This document shows positions 1 to 11,129 of a stretch of 64,000 nucleotides of DNA, one piece after another. Position 1 is the first letter of the stretch; every line of letters begins with the position of its first letter. A program made the translations under genes and the position numbers. The DNA is from Gambelia wislizenii (lineage: Eukaryota > Chordata > Lepidosauria > Squamata > Crotaphytidae), in NCBI GenBank assembly GCA_030847615.1, contig JAUMIR010000003.1, positions 71,744,001 to 71,808,000 of the forward strand, written 5' to 3'. The notes below the pieces were generated by a model. That model worked only from the letters and a program-made list of their open reading frames with translations. It had not been told where the DNA came from and ran no database searches.

Positions 1-799
1 ATTTGGGAACCACTGATCTAGGGGAAACATGAATGAAGTCAGATCCCCTTAGTATTACAGATGATGTAACTAACTGATGTCAATAAAAGACACATCTGGC
101 TGTAGTTGTCACTTGTGCTAATGACACAAGAAGACAGCAAGGCAGACCCCTAAGGTATGAACTTGGTTATTTAGGAGGAGCACAGCGTTTTCCAATATCA
201 ATTGAATCCCTCAGTCACGAGCAGCAGAATTCATCACCTTGTCTGGAATAAATTTCACATGGCTTGCCATCATGTCCCCCAAACCTCCCTCCAAGCACCC
301 ATTGACATTTGTTGAACTACTGTATATTTTAAATAGTTGTTTAGAAGAGAGAATTTGGGCTTGCACAATTTATCTCTGCCCTGTAGTACCATGATATGCT
401 AATCTCACTCTTCTACTAAGTGTACAGGATTCCTAACCTATACTGTTTTTGGTCACCAAAAACAGAAACCATTTGTAGGAGTCAATCTAGATCAGAGTGG
501 TGTTAAATACCATACTTGTGCCCCCTCGCCTGAGTCCCCTAATTTTTTGGGAGGAGGAATCATTCTTATTGGCTTCAAAATGCCCCCAACTGCCACTGGG
601 AGGTGCAGGGGTAATTTTGCCACACATCTCCCCTGACTGTTTCAGGTCCAGAGAGGCTTAGTGAGGGCCAAAATATGGAGAAATTGCCCCCAGACCCCCG
701 GGGGGTGAATTGGATGTGTGGGGGCCTCCAATATCCTGAAGGGAAGCAGTGCAGCTGTCTAACCACTGACAATTCCCCATCCCTGACTTTGACAGTGGC
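1..799. other. Unassigned non-coding stretch
   Basis: I see no coding region, RNA gene or recognisable repeat here. The short open frames have no family motif and read as chance. A purine/pyrimidine-mixed patch near 520-780 may be an old repeat, but I cannot name it. Confidence 0.4.
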
Positions 800-1010
800 C
801 AGATCACTAGTTGTAACGGTACCATTCTATTCTGCTTTGGTCAGATCTCATCTAGGGCTCAGTACAGGGCACAGCAATTTGATTATAAGCACAGAAATGG
901 TGAGGTACCTGAAGACCAAGTCCTATGACGAAAGTTTGAAGGAGTTGGCAATATTTAGCGTGATCAAGGAGTATTAAGAGATGATACAATAGCCATCCTC
1001 AAAACCTTTA
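800..1010 (+). mobile_element. CR1 LINE relic with internal deletion
   Basis: The plus-strand frame reads VTVPFYSALVRSHLG and then, after a gap, SYDESLKELAIFSV. These match [15 protein letters not shown] and PYEERLRELGMFSL of the better CR1 copy at 2846-3966. About 25 residues between the two blocks are missing or scrambled. The frame ends in a stop at 975-977. This is an old C-terminal fragment of a CR1 reverse-transcriptase ORF with no 3' octamer tail. Family by recognition, moderately sure. Confidence 0.6.
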
Positions 1011-1175
1011 ATAGGTTATCAGTCTGTTACAAAGGTGATGAATCAAATTTGTTTTCTCTTGCAGTTTTCTCTAGCAGTTCAGATGTGAACCAAGAAGGGG
1101 AATTTTGACAAAACTCTAGGAAGACTGTCCTGATGCCAACAGGATCTCCAACGGGAAATCAGAAAGCTTTGGTAA

Positions 1176-1815
1176 GTAGATTTTCCTTGGTTTTTTTCCA
1201 GGTTGTGAGGCCATGTTCTGGAATAGTTTCTTTCTGACGTTTTGCCTGCATCTGTGGCTGGCATCTTCAGAGAATGGTTGGGAAGGTGTGTGTGTGGAGT
1301 TTATATGCTGTGAACCCCTGTTGGGGAGTATATGTAAATTTGTGTAATTGAATAGTTAGTTTCTGGGTATGGAAATGCAAGGCTCGTTAGTGTCTGTTTG
1401 GCTAATGGTTGGTTGATGGGCCATTAACTGCTGGGAATCCCCATGTCCCTGGGTGGAATTCCTTTGTAAGTGCTAAGTTTTGATTCTATTGTTTTCAAAA
1501 CTGGCAGCCAGATTTTGTTTACTTTTAAGGTTTCTTCTTTCCTGTTGAAGTTGTCCAGGTGTTTGTGGATTTCAATAGCTTCTCTGTGCACTCTGACATG
1601 ATAGTTGTTGGCCTGGTCCAGAATTTCTGTGTTTTTAAATAGCATTTTGTGTCCAGGTTGGTTGATAAGACGTTCTGCTACTGCTGATTTTTCTGGCTGG
1701 CCCAGTCTGCAGTGTCTCTCATGTTCCTTGATTCGTATTTGCACACTGCATTTAGTGGTCCCTATGTAAACTTGTCCATAGCTGCGTGGTATGCGGTAAA
1801 CTCCTGCAGCCATGA
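1176..1815 (-). mobile_element. Penelope-like element fragment with GIY-YIG domain
   Basis: The minus-strand frame at 1424-1813 encodes a GIY-YIG endonuclease piece: GVYRIP, then GQVYIGTT, RIKEHERHC, and KSAVAE followed by NQPGHKMLF. This is the C-terminal nuclease of Penelope-like retroelements. Here the CxC seen in the copy at 20640 has become RSY, so the putative metal-binding cysteines are lost, while the Arg of RIKEHE is kept. Below it lies the shared non-coding terminal region (1176-1423) that recurs at 25376, 32583, 42200 and 60148. No reverse-transcriptase part is present. It may be the inverted arm of a copy whose direct arm is gone. Confidence 0.8.
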
Positions 1816-2845
1816 GAGGGTCACAGGACAGTGTGTACAGTGAAGGTTTTTAAAAATCGCAAAACCTTAACATTCAAAATGTTCTACATGTAGGCCACCA
1901 CCAGTTGTTGATGGTCAGTGACAAGCTATCATTGTCATTATCCTATCTGTTTTGTCCAGTTTGGATAAATGAGGGAATGCCTTAGCAGTTTCAGTTTCAA
2001 TCGGTTCCTTGAACGCTAGCATGAAACAAGTTTGTGTCCATAATTTTTCTTCTGCATTATTCTATTAAATGGAAACATACTTTATATAGTGTACCCATTC
2101 TCAGAATTCACAGTCATGACTTTTTGTCATTTTTGACCCTTCATGGCTATATTCAAACATACAACCATATCTCAGCTTAATAAACCAAGATAGGAATGAA
2201 TCTTTTGCCCAGACATTCAGCCTGTTCTCTCTTCCCTTTCCAGCCCACACCAATCAACCAACTGAATTGACCATTGGCCAAGATAATGCATTGGGAAACA
2301 TGTCTGGCATGTAGCTACAATATGTCTCCCAGTTCAGTGCCCCCACCAAAATTACCTTTTCAGTGGGGCAGCCAAGGCAGCCATTTCTGTGCTGGCAGAG
2401 AGTATGGAGAAGAGCAGAAATGCATCCAGCTATTTTCCTTTAGCTGGGTGCATTTTAATAGGCATCCTCAGGGATTTTCCATAGGTCCCTGGGGATGGTG
2501 TTCCTGCTGTGCATCCAGCTAAAGAGAAACAGCTGGATATGACTCTTCTGCTCCCTCTACTCTCCACCAACACAGAAATGGCTTTCTCAGGGGAGCGCTG
2601 TGCTCAGAAGGTGTGTTGGGGAGGTGATTTTTGTCATTGGATAGTTGGAACAGAATTTCAGCCTCTGTAACAACCCAAAAAGTGGGTTACAATGGTGTGC
2701 TAAGTTGGACTTAAGTCACTGCAATTCATTAGCAGGACAACAGCTATTATTTTCCTTTTCCATCTGAATTGACAAAATATGGTTACATGCTTCAGAAAAA
2801 GCCAGGATATTAAACCAACATGAAGCCATGATTTGAAAAGCAGAT
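1816..2845. other. Unassigned non-coding stretch
   Basis: No recognisable gene or repeat. The open frame at 2274-2522 has no family motif and lies in ordinary sequence. I treat it as chance. Confidence 0.4.
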
Positions 2846-3966
2846 CATAGAATCATAGAATCATAGAATTGCAGAGTTGGAAGAGACCACGAGGGCCATC
2901 CAGTCCAACCCCCTGCCACGCAGGAAATCACAATCAAAGCATCCCCGACAGATGGCCATCCAGTCTCTGTTTAAAGACCTCCAAGGAAGGAGACCCCACC
3001 ACGCTCCGAGGGAGTGTGTTCCACTGCCGAACAGCTCTGACTGTCAAAAAGTTCCTCCTCATGTTGAGGTGGAATCTCTGTTCCTGGAGCTTGCACCCAT
3101 TGCTCCGTGTTCCAGTCTCTGGAGCAGCAGAAAACAAGCCTGCTCCATCCTCAGCGTGACATCCCTTCAAATACTTAAACAGGGCTATCATATCGCCTCT
3201 AAACCGTCTTTTTTCCAGGCTAAACATACCCAGCTCCCTAAGTCTCTCCTCATAAGGCATTGTTTCCAGACCTTTCACCATTTTAGTTGCCCTTCTCTGG
3301 ACACGCTCCAATTTGTCAATATCCTTTCTGAATTGTGGTGCCCAGAACTGGACACAGTATTCTAAGTGAGGTCTGACCAAGGCAGAATAGAGTGGCACTA
3401 TTACTTCCCTTGATCTAGACACTATACTTCTATTGATACAGCCCAAAATTGCATTGGCCTTTTTAGCTGCCGCATCACACTGTTGGCTCATGTTCAACTT
3501 GTGGTCTACTAGGACTCCTAGATCCCTTTCGCACATAGTCTCATTCAGCCAGGTCTCTCCCATCCTATATTTATGCATTTCATTTTTCCGCCCTAAATGC
3601 AGTACTTTACATTTCTCCGTATTGAATTTCATTTTGTTAGCTTTGGCCCAGCTCTCCAGTCTATCCAGGTCATTCTGAATTTTGATCCTGTCCTCTAGGG
3701 TATTAGCTACTCCTCCTAATTTGGTGTCATCTGCAAATTTGATAAGTATGCCCCTAATTCCCTCATCTAAGTCATTGATAAAGATGTTGAATAGCACTGG
3801 GCCCAGGACAGAACCCTGTGGCACCCCACTGGTCACATCTTTCCAAGACGAAGAGGAGCCACTGCTGAGCACCCTTTGGGTTCGGCCGGTCAACCAATTA
3901 CAAATCCATTGAACAGTTAACTTGTCTAGCCCACATTCTACAAGCTTGTTTGCAAGAATGTCATGG
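2846..3966 (-). mobile_element. CR1 LINE, 5'-truncated
   Basis: The 3' end (left side on the plus strand) carries three tandem copies of the CR1 terminal octamer, read as ATAGAATC on the plus strand at 2847-2870. The body encodes the C-terminal half of the reverse transcriptase. The element is truncated at its 5' side inside the sequence PHDILANKL, so palm motif A and the endonuclease are absent. Its 3' 590 bases are nearly identical by eye to the copy at 55423-56010, so the family is fairly young. The 5' junction sits in a small hairpin (3951-3991). Confidence 0.93.
2934..3966 (-). pseudogene. CR1 ORF2 reverse transcriptase, C-terminal half
   Basis: One open frame runs without interruption to a stop at 2934-2936. 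In it I see RT motif B (GVPQGSVLGP), motif C (IKFADDTKL, catalytic Asp pair intact), and then the CR1 connection region with [45 protein letters not shown] and the terminal block SLEVFKQRLD. CR1 ORF2 normally carries an APE endonuclease and a complete RT, about 900-1000 residues. This copy keeps about 345. The open frame continues to 4061 on the minus strand, but the residues encoded by 3967-4061 are unrelated flanking sequence. It is an inert 5'-truncated copy despite the open frame. Confidence 0.9.
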
Positions 3967-3991
3967 GGACATTCTTGCATGACATTCTTGC
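3951..3991. repeat. Hairpin plus third copy at CR1 5' junction
   Basis: TGCAAGAATGTC (3951-3962) and GACATTCTTGCA (3968-3979) are perfect inverted arms around ATGGG. GACATTCTTGC follows again at 3981-3991. The structure coincides with the point where CR1 similarity ends, so it probably arose when reverse transcription ended or at repair. Confidence 0.8.
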
Positions 3992-4732
3992 TGCCCCCTT
4001 GCTGTAGGACAAAAAGTGCTGTGGTGAAGAAATAAAAATAACCTGCTGCTGCAGCCACCACTGATGAAATATATGAATGGTCCTGAACCTTATGGAAAAA
4101 TTGCTTACTTTAGATTAACCACTAAAATAGACCCAGATATTTGCTGCCTGAAAAGCAGGTGCAAGTAGGAGGGGAGAATGCTGAGCCCTGTTTATTTTAT
4201 TTTATTTTATTATCTGAGTTATATCCTGCCTTTCTTCCAGTATGGGACCCAACTTGGCATCTATTTATAGAACTGTCTATTCAATGGGGCGGGTGCAGGG
4301 GAATCAGCAAGGAAAAGTAACCATGGTGGAGAGTGGGGGAGGTTGCTGAAACCAGTCTCAAAGTACACACCAAAGCTTCTTCCTCCCATTTTTGCATTAG
4401 TTTGGTGCTGTTCTCATTTCTGCTATCCTGAAGTTTTGCTGTGCTTGTTTTGTTCATTTGAAAACAGACCCTTTTCTTTCGTTATAATAATAGAGCTAAC
4501 CAGATTTGGCTGCATGTCGCTATTACTAAGAGATTTATTGAGATTTTTTTCAGTCTCAGTAACAATAAAAAATAAATAAAGAAGTACTGTTTTTGGGGGA
4601 GGGGAGCAAGGAATTTTTAAAAAAGAGTTACTTTTTTGGAACATGCCATAACCAGAATAGCCATTCTACTTTTCTGGACAACCACTGCTTGCCACTATGG
4701 TAAGTGGCCATGCTGAAGGGGGAGTATAAGAG
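3992..4732. other. Unassigned stretch with TTTTA microsatellite
   Basis: A (TTTTA)n tract lies near 4192-4215 and is followed by a phrase like the tails of squamate LINEs/SINEs (ATCCTGCCTTTCTTCCAG), so an old retroelement tail is likely there. The rest shows nothing I can name. Confidence 0.4.
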
Positions 4733-4840
4733 GAGTTGTTGTGTGCCTCCAAGTCATTTCTGACTTATGGTAGCCCTAAGGTGAACCTATCAGGGGGTTC
4801 AGAGGAGGTTTGCTTTGCCTTCCTCTGAAGCTGAGATGGA
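4733..4840 (-). mobile_element. Sauria-type SINE, 3' fragment
   Basis: On the plus strand it reads GTTGTTGTGTGCCTCCAAG, then TTCTGACTTATGG and GGTGAACCTATCA. This is the reverse complement of the Sauria SINE tail, which ends in (CAA)n and resembles RTE/Bov-B 3' ends. The tRNA-related head is missing. The same family is seen at 10791 and 38761. Confidence 0.7.
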
Positions 4841-5333
4841 AGGATTAGGAAAGCGGTTGGGAAGTGGAATGTGTGTACACAATTTACACTGTTATGTCAC
4901 TTTGGTGAGGTACTTAGAAGATACCAAGATATCCTGAGAAGACGACCAAGGATTAAATCAGTTTAATTCTGTAGTGTAGAGAGGCACTCAGACTATCTTG
5001 TGATACAGTGCAGAGAAGAGACCCTAAGTACCTCACTAAACTATAAACCCCACAATAGGATGCCTTGGGATGGAAACAGGGCAATTAAACTGGCATGAAA
5101 CTGAGATAAGTGTAGTCCAGATGTACCTTTCCAGGTGGAATGAATCGTGTAGAAGGTGGAGCAAAGATTGACCACAGAGGGGACACAGAAAGCTGGCTAG
5201 AAGTTTTAGAAACTTTTTTGGATTACCATATTCTCCTGTAGATCATTTGTGGATTACATTGACTTCTGTGGAGATAAACAGTAATACAGTATTATGTATT
5301 TCAACTCTGTGGAATGTTTCAATTGATGTTTTA
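4841..5333. other. Unassigned non-coding stretch
   Basis: No recognisable gene, RNA or repeat. Confidence 0.4.
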
Positions 5334-5335
5334 TA

Positions 5336-5551
5336 CAGTTGTCCCTTCATATTCGCTGGTGTTTGGTTACAGGATCCCCCGTGGATACCAAAATCCGTGA
5401 ATACTCAAGTCCCATTATATGCAATGGCATAGCAAAATGGTGTCCCTTATATAAAATGGCAAAATCAATGTTTGCTTTTTGGGATTATTATTTCTTTAAG
5501 AATATTTTCAAGCCGTGAATACTTAAATCTGTGGATACGGAGGGACAACTG
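5336..5551. mobile_element. Tigger/pogo-type MITE, TA-flanked
   Basis: Begins CAGTTGTCCCTTC and ends GAGGGACAACTG with TA on both sides (5334-5335, 5552-5553). Inside are paired phrases such as GGATACCAAAATCC and GTGGATACGG. No transposase is encoded. Five other copies lie in this window at 18084, 33254 (split), 37988, 49216 and 50969. The style recalls MER2-type Tigger elements. Superfamily by resemblance and by the TA target. Confidence 0.8.
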
Positions 5552-7259
5552 TAGTTTGTGTTTTTTGAATTTTTCTCTTCTTCTAATGTTTGTTTAATTG
5601 TGTGTATATGCAGTGTTTTGTTTTAATCTGTTTATAAATGCTGTCTATTTAAGTTTACCTATTACGTGAGGATTTCAAAATGGTTTTATGTTGATCAGTT
5701 GATTCAAACTGAAATTGAACCTAGGCTTTATTGGGAAGTTGCAGGGGCACATCAGCCAGGGACAATAATATCAGCAGTTTTGTGAGATAAAGGTTGCTTC
5801 AGCCTGCAGTAAATGCAAACAGAGGTACTGTAAGTGGTTGGCTGCTAGGCCCAGCCGAAGCACAGTCTCTCTCAAATGGCTAAAGATTGCCATGACCTCA
5901 GGGCCTTGTACTGATAGTATAATGTTGCAATTTGTGAGTAACCAAAAAGCTAGCTCTCCTTTCAGCATAAAGCAGCTCTACTTATCCAACTTTGTCTGTG
6001 GGCAGTCATGTTTGAAGTGATGTAGGGATACAGTCTCTCTCTCTGTGTGTATGTGTGTGTGTTGTGTATGTGTGTAGTTTGTCTCTGCTTTCTGCTTCCC
6101 TCTTTCATGTAGCCTCTGAGCTGTTTAGGCAATGATACCATTTGTTTCTGGCTGAAGTGAGTTCTGAGTGGGGTATAAACTTACAAAGGAAGAAATTTTC
6201 TTTTTCAGGCGTTTTGGAAAGCTTCCCATTAACTCAACATGTCATGGTATTGTTAAGGTCTATCTGGGTAACAAATAAATAAAGCTCCAAAGTCTAGGTT
6301 TTCAACTCAGATAACTCTTTAATTGCTAGCAAAAATGACACAGGGGAATCATTCCTGCCAAACTGTGCCAAAGAATTAAAGGCACACAGAAACAGAACCC
6401 CAAAAAATCTACAGCACTGCACATGTGTATTATAGTGGTTACCAGGCAGAAACAGAAATCATTTGTCAGCTCTATGTGTTTTCTTATTTTGATACCTTAG
6501 GCAGCTGAACTGGGCAGTGCACCCAGAAGGAGATAACTTTAGGCGCTTGCCCAGGTTAAATGAATGAACTATTGTATACTAAATTTAGCTAGCAGGGAAG
6601 ACCTTGTCTTTGATTTCAGAAGACAAACCATACTATTTGTTTCAAGCATAGCATCTTTTCTATGTGTCTGGGCTTCTGGCTAAGCTGGAACAAGTACAGT
6701 TATATCTCTCAGCTTTCTCTGACACAGACATATTGTGGCAGACTAGGTATTTTGCTCTACAGACTCAATATGACAAACTTTTGGGAAATCAATACAGACA
6801 GACCCTCTCAGTATCAAATCTATTATCTCTCTGTCACCGAGTGCAGAGGGACAGAGTTATACATAAAACAAGATTTTGTGTGCCGATAGAGAGGCAGGAA
6901 GAGACAGAATATTCCAGGTGCTTGTTAAGAAGGAGGGCAATGCACTAGATGGAACCTTTGGCCACATCCACATGGCTCTTGTGGGAATTGTAATGCAATG
7001 ATGGTTGAAAACATTTAGCACATTGGATAACCAATGTAAGCCTGCAACCCATACTGGTTTCCCACAAGTTTACACAAAGTAGCAAGTAAGGAGCCCTAAC
7101 TACTGGCATTGTATAGTTCACTTTGAAAAATTAAGTGGGATTTCTATGCTCTATTTGGATTCTGTTATTTTAGGCGTGTGTGTGTGTGTGTGTGTGTGTG
7201 GGTATAAGTGATGCATGGATCCAGGTTAAACTTGAAGGATCATATCTCCCTATATGAGT
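5552..7259. other. Unassigned stretch with two GT-rich microsatellites
   Basis: A CT/GT tract at 6030-6076 and a clean (GT)n at 7176-7202 are the only features I can name. Open frames at 5771-6020 and 6662-6948 have no family motif. Confidence 0.5.
7176..7202. repeat. (GT)n microsatellite
   Basis: About 13 uninterrupted GT units following TTTTAGGC. Confidence 0.95.
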
Positions 7260-7715
7260 CAAGTAGAGCTTTAAGATCATATGGAGAAGCCCTTTTCTGT
7301 TCCACCACCTTCTCAGGCTTATTTGGTGGGAACAAGGGAGAGGGCCTTCTCGGTGGCTGTTCTCAGACTTTGAAACTCCCTTCCTAGAGTCCAGGCTGGC
7401 CCCATCCTTGCTTTCCTTCCAGCGGCAAGTTAAGACATTTTTTTACCACCAAGTTTTTATGAACTAATGAGGGCTGGGCTCGTAAGGCTGTGTGGTGGAG
7501 TTTTAAACATTTTAAAGGGTCTCTTAAGGCATTTTAATATTTTTAACTGTTTGGTGTTTTTAACTTATAAATTGTTTAATTTTTTTAAAAATATATTTAT
7601 AATGTAATTTTTACTTTGTACTGTTTTTAGCTTGTATTGTTTTAAAGAGGCTGTTAGCTGCCTTGGGTCCCATTGGTGGGAGAAAAACGGGATATAATGA
7701 ATACAAAATAATAAA
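7260..7715 (+). mobile_element. L2-type LINE 3' end
   Basis: The plus strand reads GAGGGCCTTCTCGGTGGCTG and, a little later, GAAACTCCCTTCC. This corresponds to the L2 ORF2 C-terminal phrase AFSVA..LWNSLP. An AT-rich 3' region follows, ending in GCTGCCTTGGGTCCCATTGG and an AATAA-repeat tail near 7690-7725. The frame is broken several times. The 3' end of the same clade is seen on the minus strand at 53655-54000. Confidence 0.75.
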
Positions 7716-7886
7716 AATAATAAAAATGGAAGAAAAATATTTAATTTCCTATGTACAGAGATTTTCAAACAACAATGTCTAGTAGCATTATACATCAATT
7801 AATTTAGCCTTAGGCTTGCTCTCATCCTGCTCAAACACAACCTAGCATTCTGTAGAACAAAAGTGCCCTTGGTGTATGGTGATATA

Positions 7887-8489
7887 GGTCCTGTCTGTAC
7901 GGTCAAAATAATACCAACGCAATGCAAAGATCAGCGATCTGTTCAAACAACCGGTTGCACAAATATATGTCATTCGGAAGGGGGGCAGCCAAATCCACTG
8001 CAAAGTCTGTGTGCGCAGTGTCTGGGGCTTCATACAGAATTTCTGAAAAGCTCTGTATGACTTCGGAATGTGCGACCATTTGAACACTCAACATTTGCAT
8101 AGATATGAATAGGCAGTGCAATCTGATTGGCTGGACAAGACAGGTGGCAGGTCTAGCAAAGAAGGAAAGTGGCTGTGGCTGCCATGTTGGATTTTTGGCT
8201 AAGCAAGGGTCCTGTAAGTTGATCAAATGGCGATCTCATAGCCTTTCTTTTATTTCTTTATTTGTAAATACGAAGTGCTGCTTGTGCACACCCTGAGAAA
8301 CTGTTTTTTTTAAAAAAAATTTGGCAGTGACGGATTTAAAATCATGATTAAATCACTCGTGGTGGCCTTCTGGCTAGGGGGTTATGTGGAGTTGGGGGGT
8401 GTCTTTTGGCTGTGTAGACAGGTCGCATCATTGCGGATGCCTGCTTTTCCGAATGTGTTCGTATCTCCCCTCCTCGTATAGACAAGACT
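7887..8489. mobile_element. MITE family HT-A, copy 1
   Basis: A 603-bp element that matches the reverse complement of 22309-22916 along nearly all its length. Termini GGTCCTGTCTGTACGG and (reverse complement of the right end) AGTCTTGTCTATACG form imperfect inverted repeats. It is flanked by ATA on the left and GTA on the right, consistent with a 3-bp target duplication with one change. No transposase is encoded. Open frames inside it on both strands are chance. The name HT-A is mine. Confidence 0.75.
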
Positions 8490-9247
8490 GTAGTGTTGTT
8501 TTTATCTTCCTGGGCAATGTTTCTCTCTGCATATGGCACTAAGGAGTCCAATTCTTGTACTTTCCAATCTGTAGGATCCTGGACAGAGGCCAAAGCTTAG
8601 CAATATCTCATACTTTACACACAGAAGCTGCAAGGTTCAGCTTATGGGATACCCGTCAGGTAGCATGACTGGTGGTGGTGGTGGTGGTGGTAACAATAGC
8701 GTTAACAGTAACATACTGATACTACTAATAATTGTATATTAGTTTTCAGGTGCTCAAAGTGCTTCACACGCATTATATAGCTATAATCCTTAAAAGAAAT
8801 CTGTAAGGCAAACCCATATTATTATCTCTCACACAGAGAACTGAAGGTGAGAAATAAAGCAGAGTGTGGCTTGCTTCTGAAAGTTCATGGCAGATATGAG
8901 ATTTGAACCAGGAGCTCCAAATTTGCAGTTTATCTCTCAGCCACTTTGCCTGTCAGGTAGAAATGTTTCCATTCTAAGTAGAGAATGCTAAATGGATTAA
9001 TGAAGACAGCTTAATATCTATCCTACTATTCTAAAATTGTATTATCATAATTAATCTGTGGATAAAACCATTTCAATAGTTTCCTGGAAACTTCTGGATT
9101 TCCATTACATCTAGAAATTGCACAGGAAGGAAGCACTCAGGAAAACAAACAACCGTTACCTAGATTTTCTTTTGGAGTGGAGTCACACTGTAGAATGGTA
9201 TGTTTGTTTCTGTTGTTGGGTAATTCTGTTGTAGGGTGTTTATTAAA
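8490..9247. other. Unassigned stretch with (GGT)n
   Basis: A (GGT)7 run lies at 8671-8691. Around 8740-8900, phrases such as AATAGCGTTAACAGTAAC and TGAGATTTGAACCAGG look like an old MIR/CORE-SINE, but the match is too weak to call. Confidence 0.4.
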
Positions 9248-10140
9248 AAGATGAGGCTCAAACTAGATGATATGTATAGCACATATTTTGGTAAAGGTGC
9301 TCTCCTGGAAGATGTAAGACATCTATTTGTCATGGAACTTTTTCAGACGGGAACTTTTACCCTGTTCCTGCCTCACTACCCCCACTCCCGTCCCTGCCAC
9401 AGAATAAATAAAATGTTTTTGCACACCTGCCTTCTGCCACAACAAGCACGTCCTCTCTTTCCCCTCGGCTGGCCGGGAGTAAATGCAGCTGTTGTAAAGC
9501 TGCATTTACGACCTAGAAAGCAAATCCTACCTGTTCTCGGGAGAGAACGATTGCACAAGGAATTAAAAAATAAAAGTAAAAAAAAGTTTTTTAAAGTACA
9601 CCAAGCACAATTTTTTTTTAAAAAAATACCAAGTAACTCAGGGAGGTGGAGGAAAGGGTGCCACTTACCTTGATGTTCTGATCTCGACCGGAAGTCTTCA
9701 GCATGGACCTCCCCCCACGGCTGTCATTACATCAACTAATGAAATAAGAACAGGGCGCCTTTCAGACCACCCGTGATTCCATGACAGAAACAGAATGGGT
9801 GGTCTATTCATGATTTTTCATTGTGAATAAAAAATTACAAAAGCAGCACAGGGTCAGCACGGGAGCAGCATGGGAGGGAGACTACATCATCAGAAAGGGA
9901 AATCTTTCAGCAACCCTGTTCCGTGCCTTTCACGGAGTAAAAAGTCTGTCTGGAAAAGTCCATGGTGCATTATTCTCCTCACCTACAAGTCATGCATTTA
10001 GGGTGTTTTGTTTTATGATTACTCATTAGAAGGTAAATACCACCTTAATTTACAAATCTGCTGAAGCATCTCTGAACGAATCCTGTTGCAGGTGGGAAAA
10101 TTGCTTAATTGCAGGGAATACACATTTATCTTAACATTTA
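9248..10140 (+). repeat. Older unclassified repeat split by a MITE
   Basis: The two parts, 9248-9333 and 9961-10140, line up with the unbroken copy at 43446-43700. Shared phrases are AAACTAGATGAT, GAAAGACATCTAT/GTAAGACATCTAT, ATGCATTTAG/TTGCATTTAG and GCAGGGAATRCA. The gap is filled exactly by the MITE at 9334-9960, and another MITE begins at the right edge (10141). No coding capacity. Confidence 0.7.
9334..9960. mobile_element. MITE family HT-B, copy 1
   Basis: A 627-bp element with termini GGAACTTTTTCAGAC (left) and, reversed, GACTTTTCCAGAC (right). It is flanked by CAT on both sides (9331-9333, 9961-9963). The empty site is supported by the related repeat at 43446-43700. It shares internal sequence (ACTTACCT.GATGT, GATCTCRMCCGGA) with 10141-10715. 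It contains an 11-bp hairpin, GTAAATGCAGC at 9479-9489 against 9499-9509. No transposase. HT-B is my label. Confidence 0.75.
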
Positions 10141-10715
10141 GGACTTTATCAGACTAGCCCCTTTAAACATTCTTTTGCCAGCATAAAACAAATCCATTTT
10201 TATGCTGGCAAAAGAATGCCCCACACTGCACTTACCTTCTCTCCCAGCAGAAGGCTTCCCTGGAGATGAAGAGGAAGTGAACAAAGCCCCGTTCACTTCC
10301 TCGTTTGAAATCTCGCGAGACTTCATCACATGGGAATTTTAAAAATGAAACAAAAAATAAAGCATAAAAAGTTACATCAAGCACCTAAACAGACTTTAAA
10401 AGTCCCAAGTAACCTGGGGAGGGTCATAAAAAGAGCAAAACTTACCTGGATGTCTTGATCTCACCCGGACGTGTTCACACTGGACTGGCCATTCACACTA
10501 CATTCACATGAGTTAAATGGCCCGAGGTTTCACATGCCGGCAATGCTGGCACAAAAGCGCCATGGGGGATCAATTGACAGCTTAAGCCATCAGGTAAAGA
10601 GTATGGGTTTGGGGTAGAATATAACCGCGAAAGGGCAACGTCATCTGATCTGTGTGCCCTTTTGCAGTTATGTGACATCTTTATGATGCCATTTTTTATG
10701 CTTCTGATAAAGTCC
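10141..10715. mobile_element. MITE family HT-B, copy 2
   Basis: A 575-bp element with termini GGACTTTATCAGAC and, reversed, GGACTTTATCAGAA, flanked by TTA on both sides (10138-10140, 10716-10718). Near the left end is a perfect 21-bp-arm hairpin (10168-10188 with 10197-10217/8, 8-nt loop). A related partial copy in the opposite orientation is at 42421-42680. No coding capacity. Confidence 0.78.
10168..10218. repeat. Perfect 21-bp inverted repeat
   Basis: The arms start CATTCTTTTGCC and are exact reverse complements around the loop CAAATCCA. It is part of the HT-B element and would form a strong stem in RNA or single-stranded DNA. Confidence 0.9.
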
Positions 10716-10790
10716 TTAGTCTGGATTTGAGACAAAAATAGATACAGATGTTTGATATTGCTTATGAGAGAAATAATAATTGGCTAACTG

Positions 10791-10862
10791 AAGAGCCAAT
10801 GTGATATAGTGGTTTGAGCACTGGGTTACTATTCTTGAGAACAGGGTTTGAATTTAACCCAC
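10791..10862 (+). mobile_element. Sauria-type SINE, tRNA-related head only
   Basis: AGAGCCAATGTGATATAGTGG and GTTTGAGCACTGGG correspond to the head with the A box, and GGGTTTGAATTTAACCC to the B-box region of Sauria SINEs. The conserved core and tail are absent. It is not a tRNA gene: the B box is degraded and no cloverleaf can be drawn. Confidence 0.6.
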
Positions 10863-11129
10863 TCTCCCATTTTACCTTGCTTTGGCCAAAGCTTTCAGCT
10901 GCAGTTTTATCCCTGACAAGATTTGATAATTGCATTTTATAAGCAGTGCCTTCTCTTTCTTATATTTAAAAAAAGTTACAACAAAGATAGGACTTGCTAC
11001 TGTTGCTTCTCGCTGCCCCTTCCTTTCCCCAGTAATAAACAAAGGTGTGTGTCTAAAACACACCCCTCAAAAGTAGCTGCTCCCTAAAACACAATAGGGC
11101 TCTGACCCCACAATCCTAACTGTGATGAA

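Noticed and set aside
2869..3365. Plus-strand frames of 96 and 162 residues
   Set aside because: Antisense shadows of the CR1 ORF.
3967..4061. N-terminal part of the 375-residue CR1 frame
   Set aside because: The residues do not match CR1 and lie beyond the truncation hairpin. The frame is open by chance through flanking DNA.
8105..8296. Small protein in the HT-A region
   Set aside because: The sequence is a non-coding MITE with another copy at 22309-22916 in which the frame is not kept.
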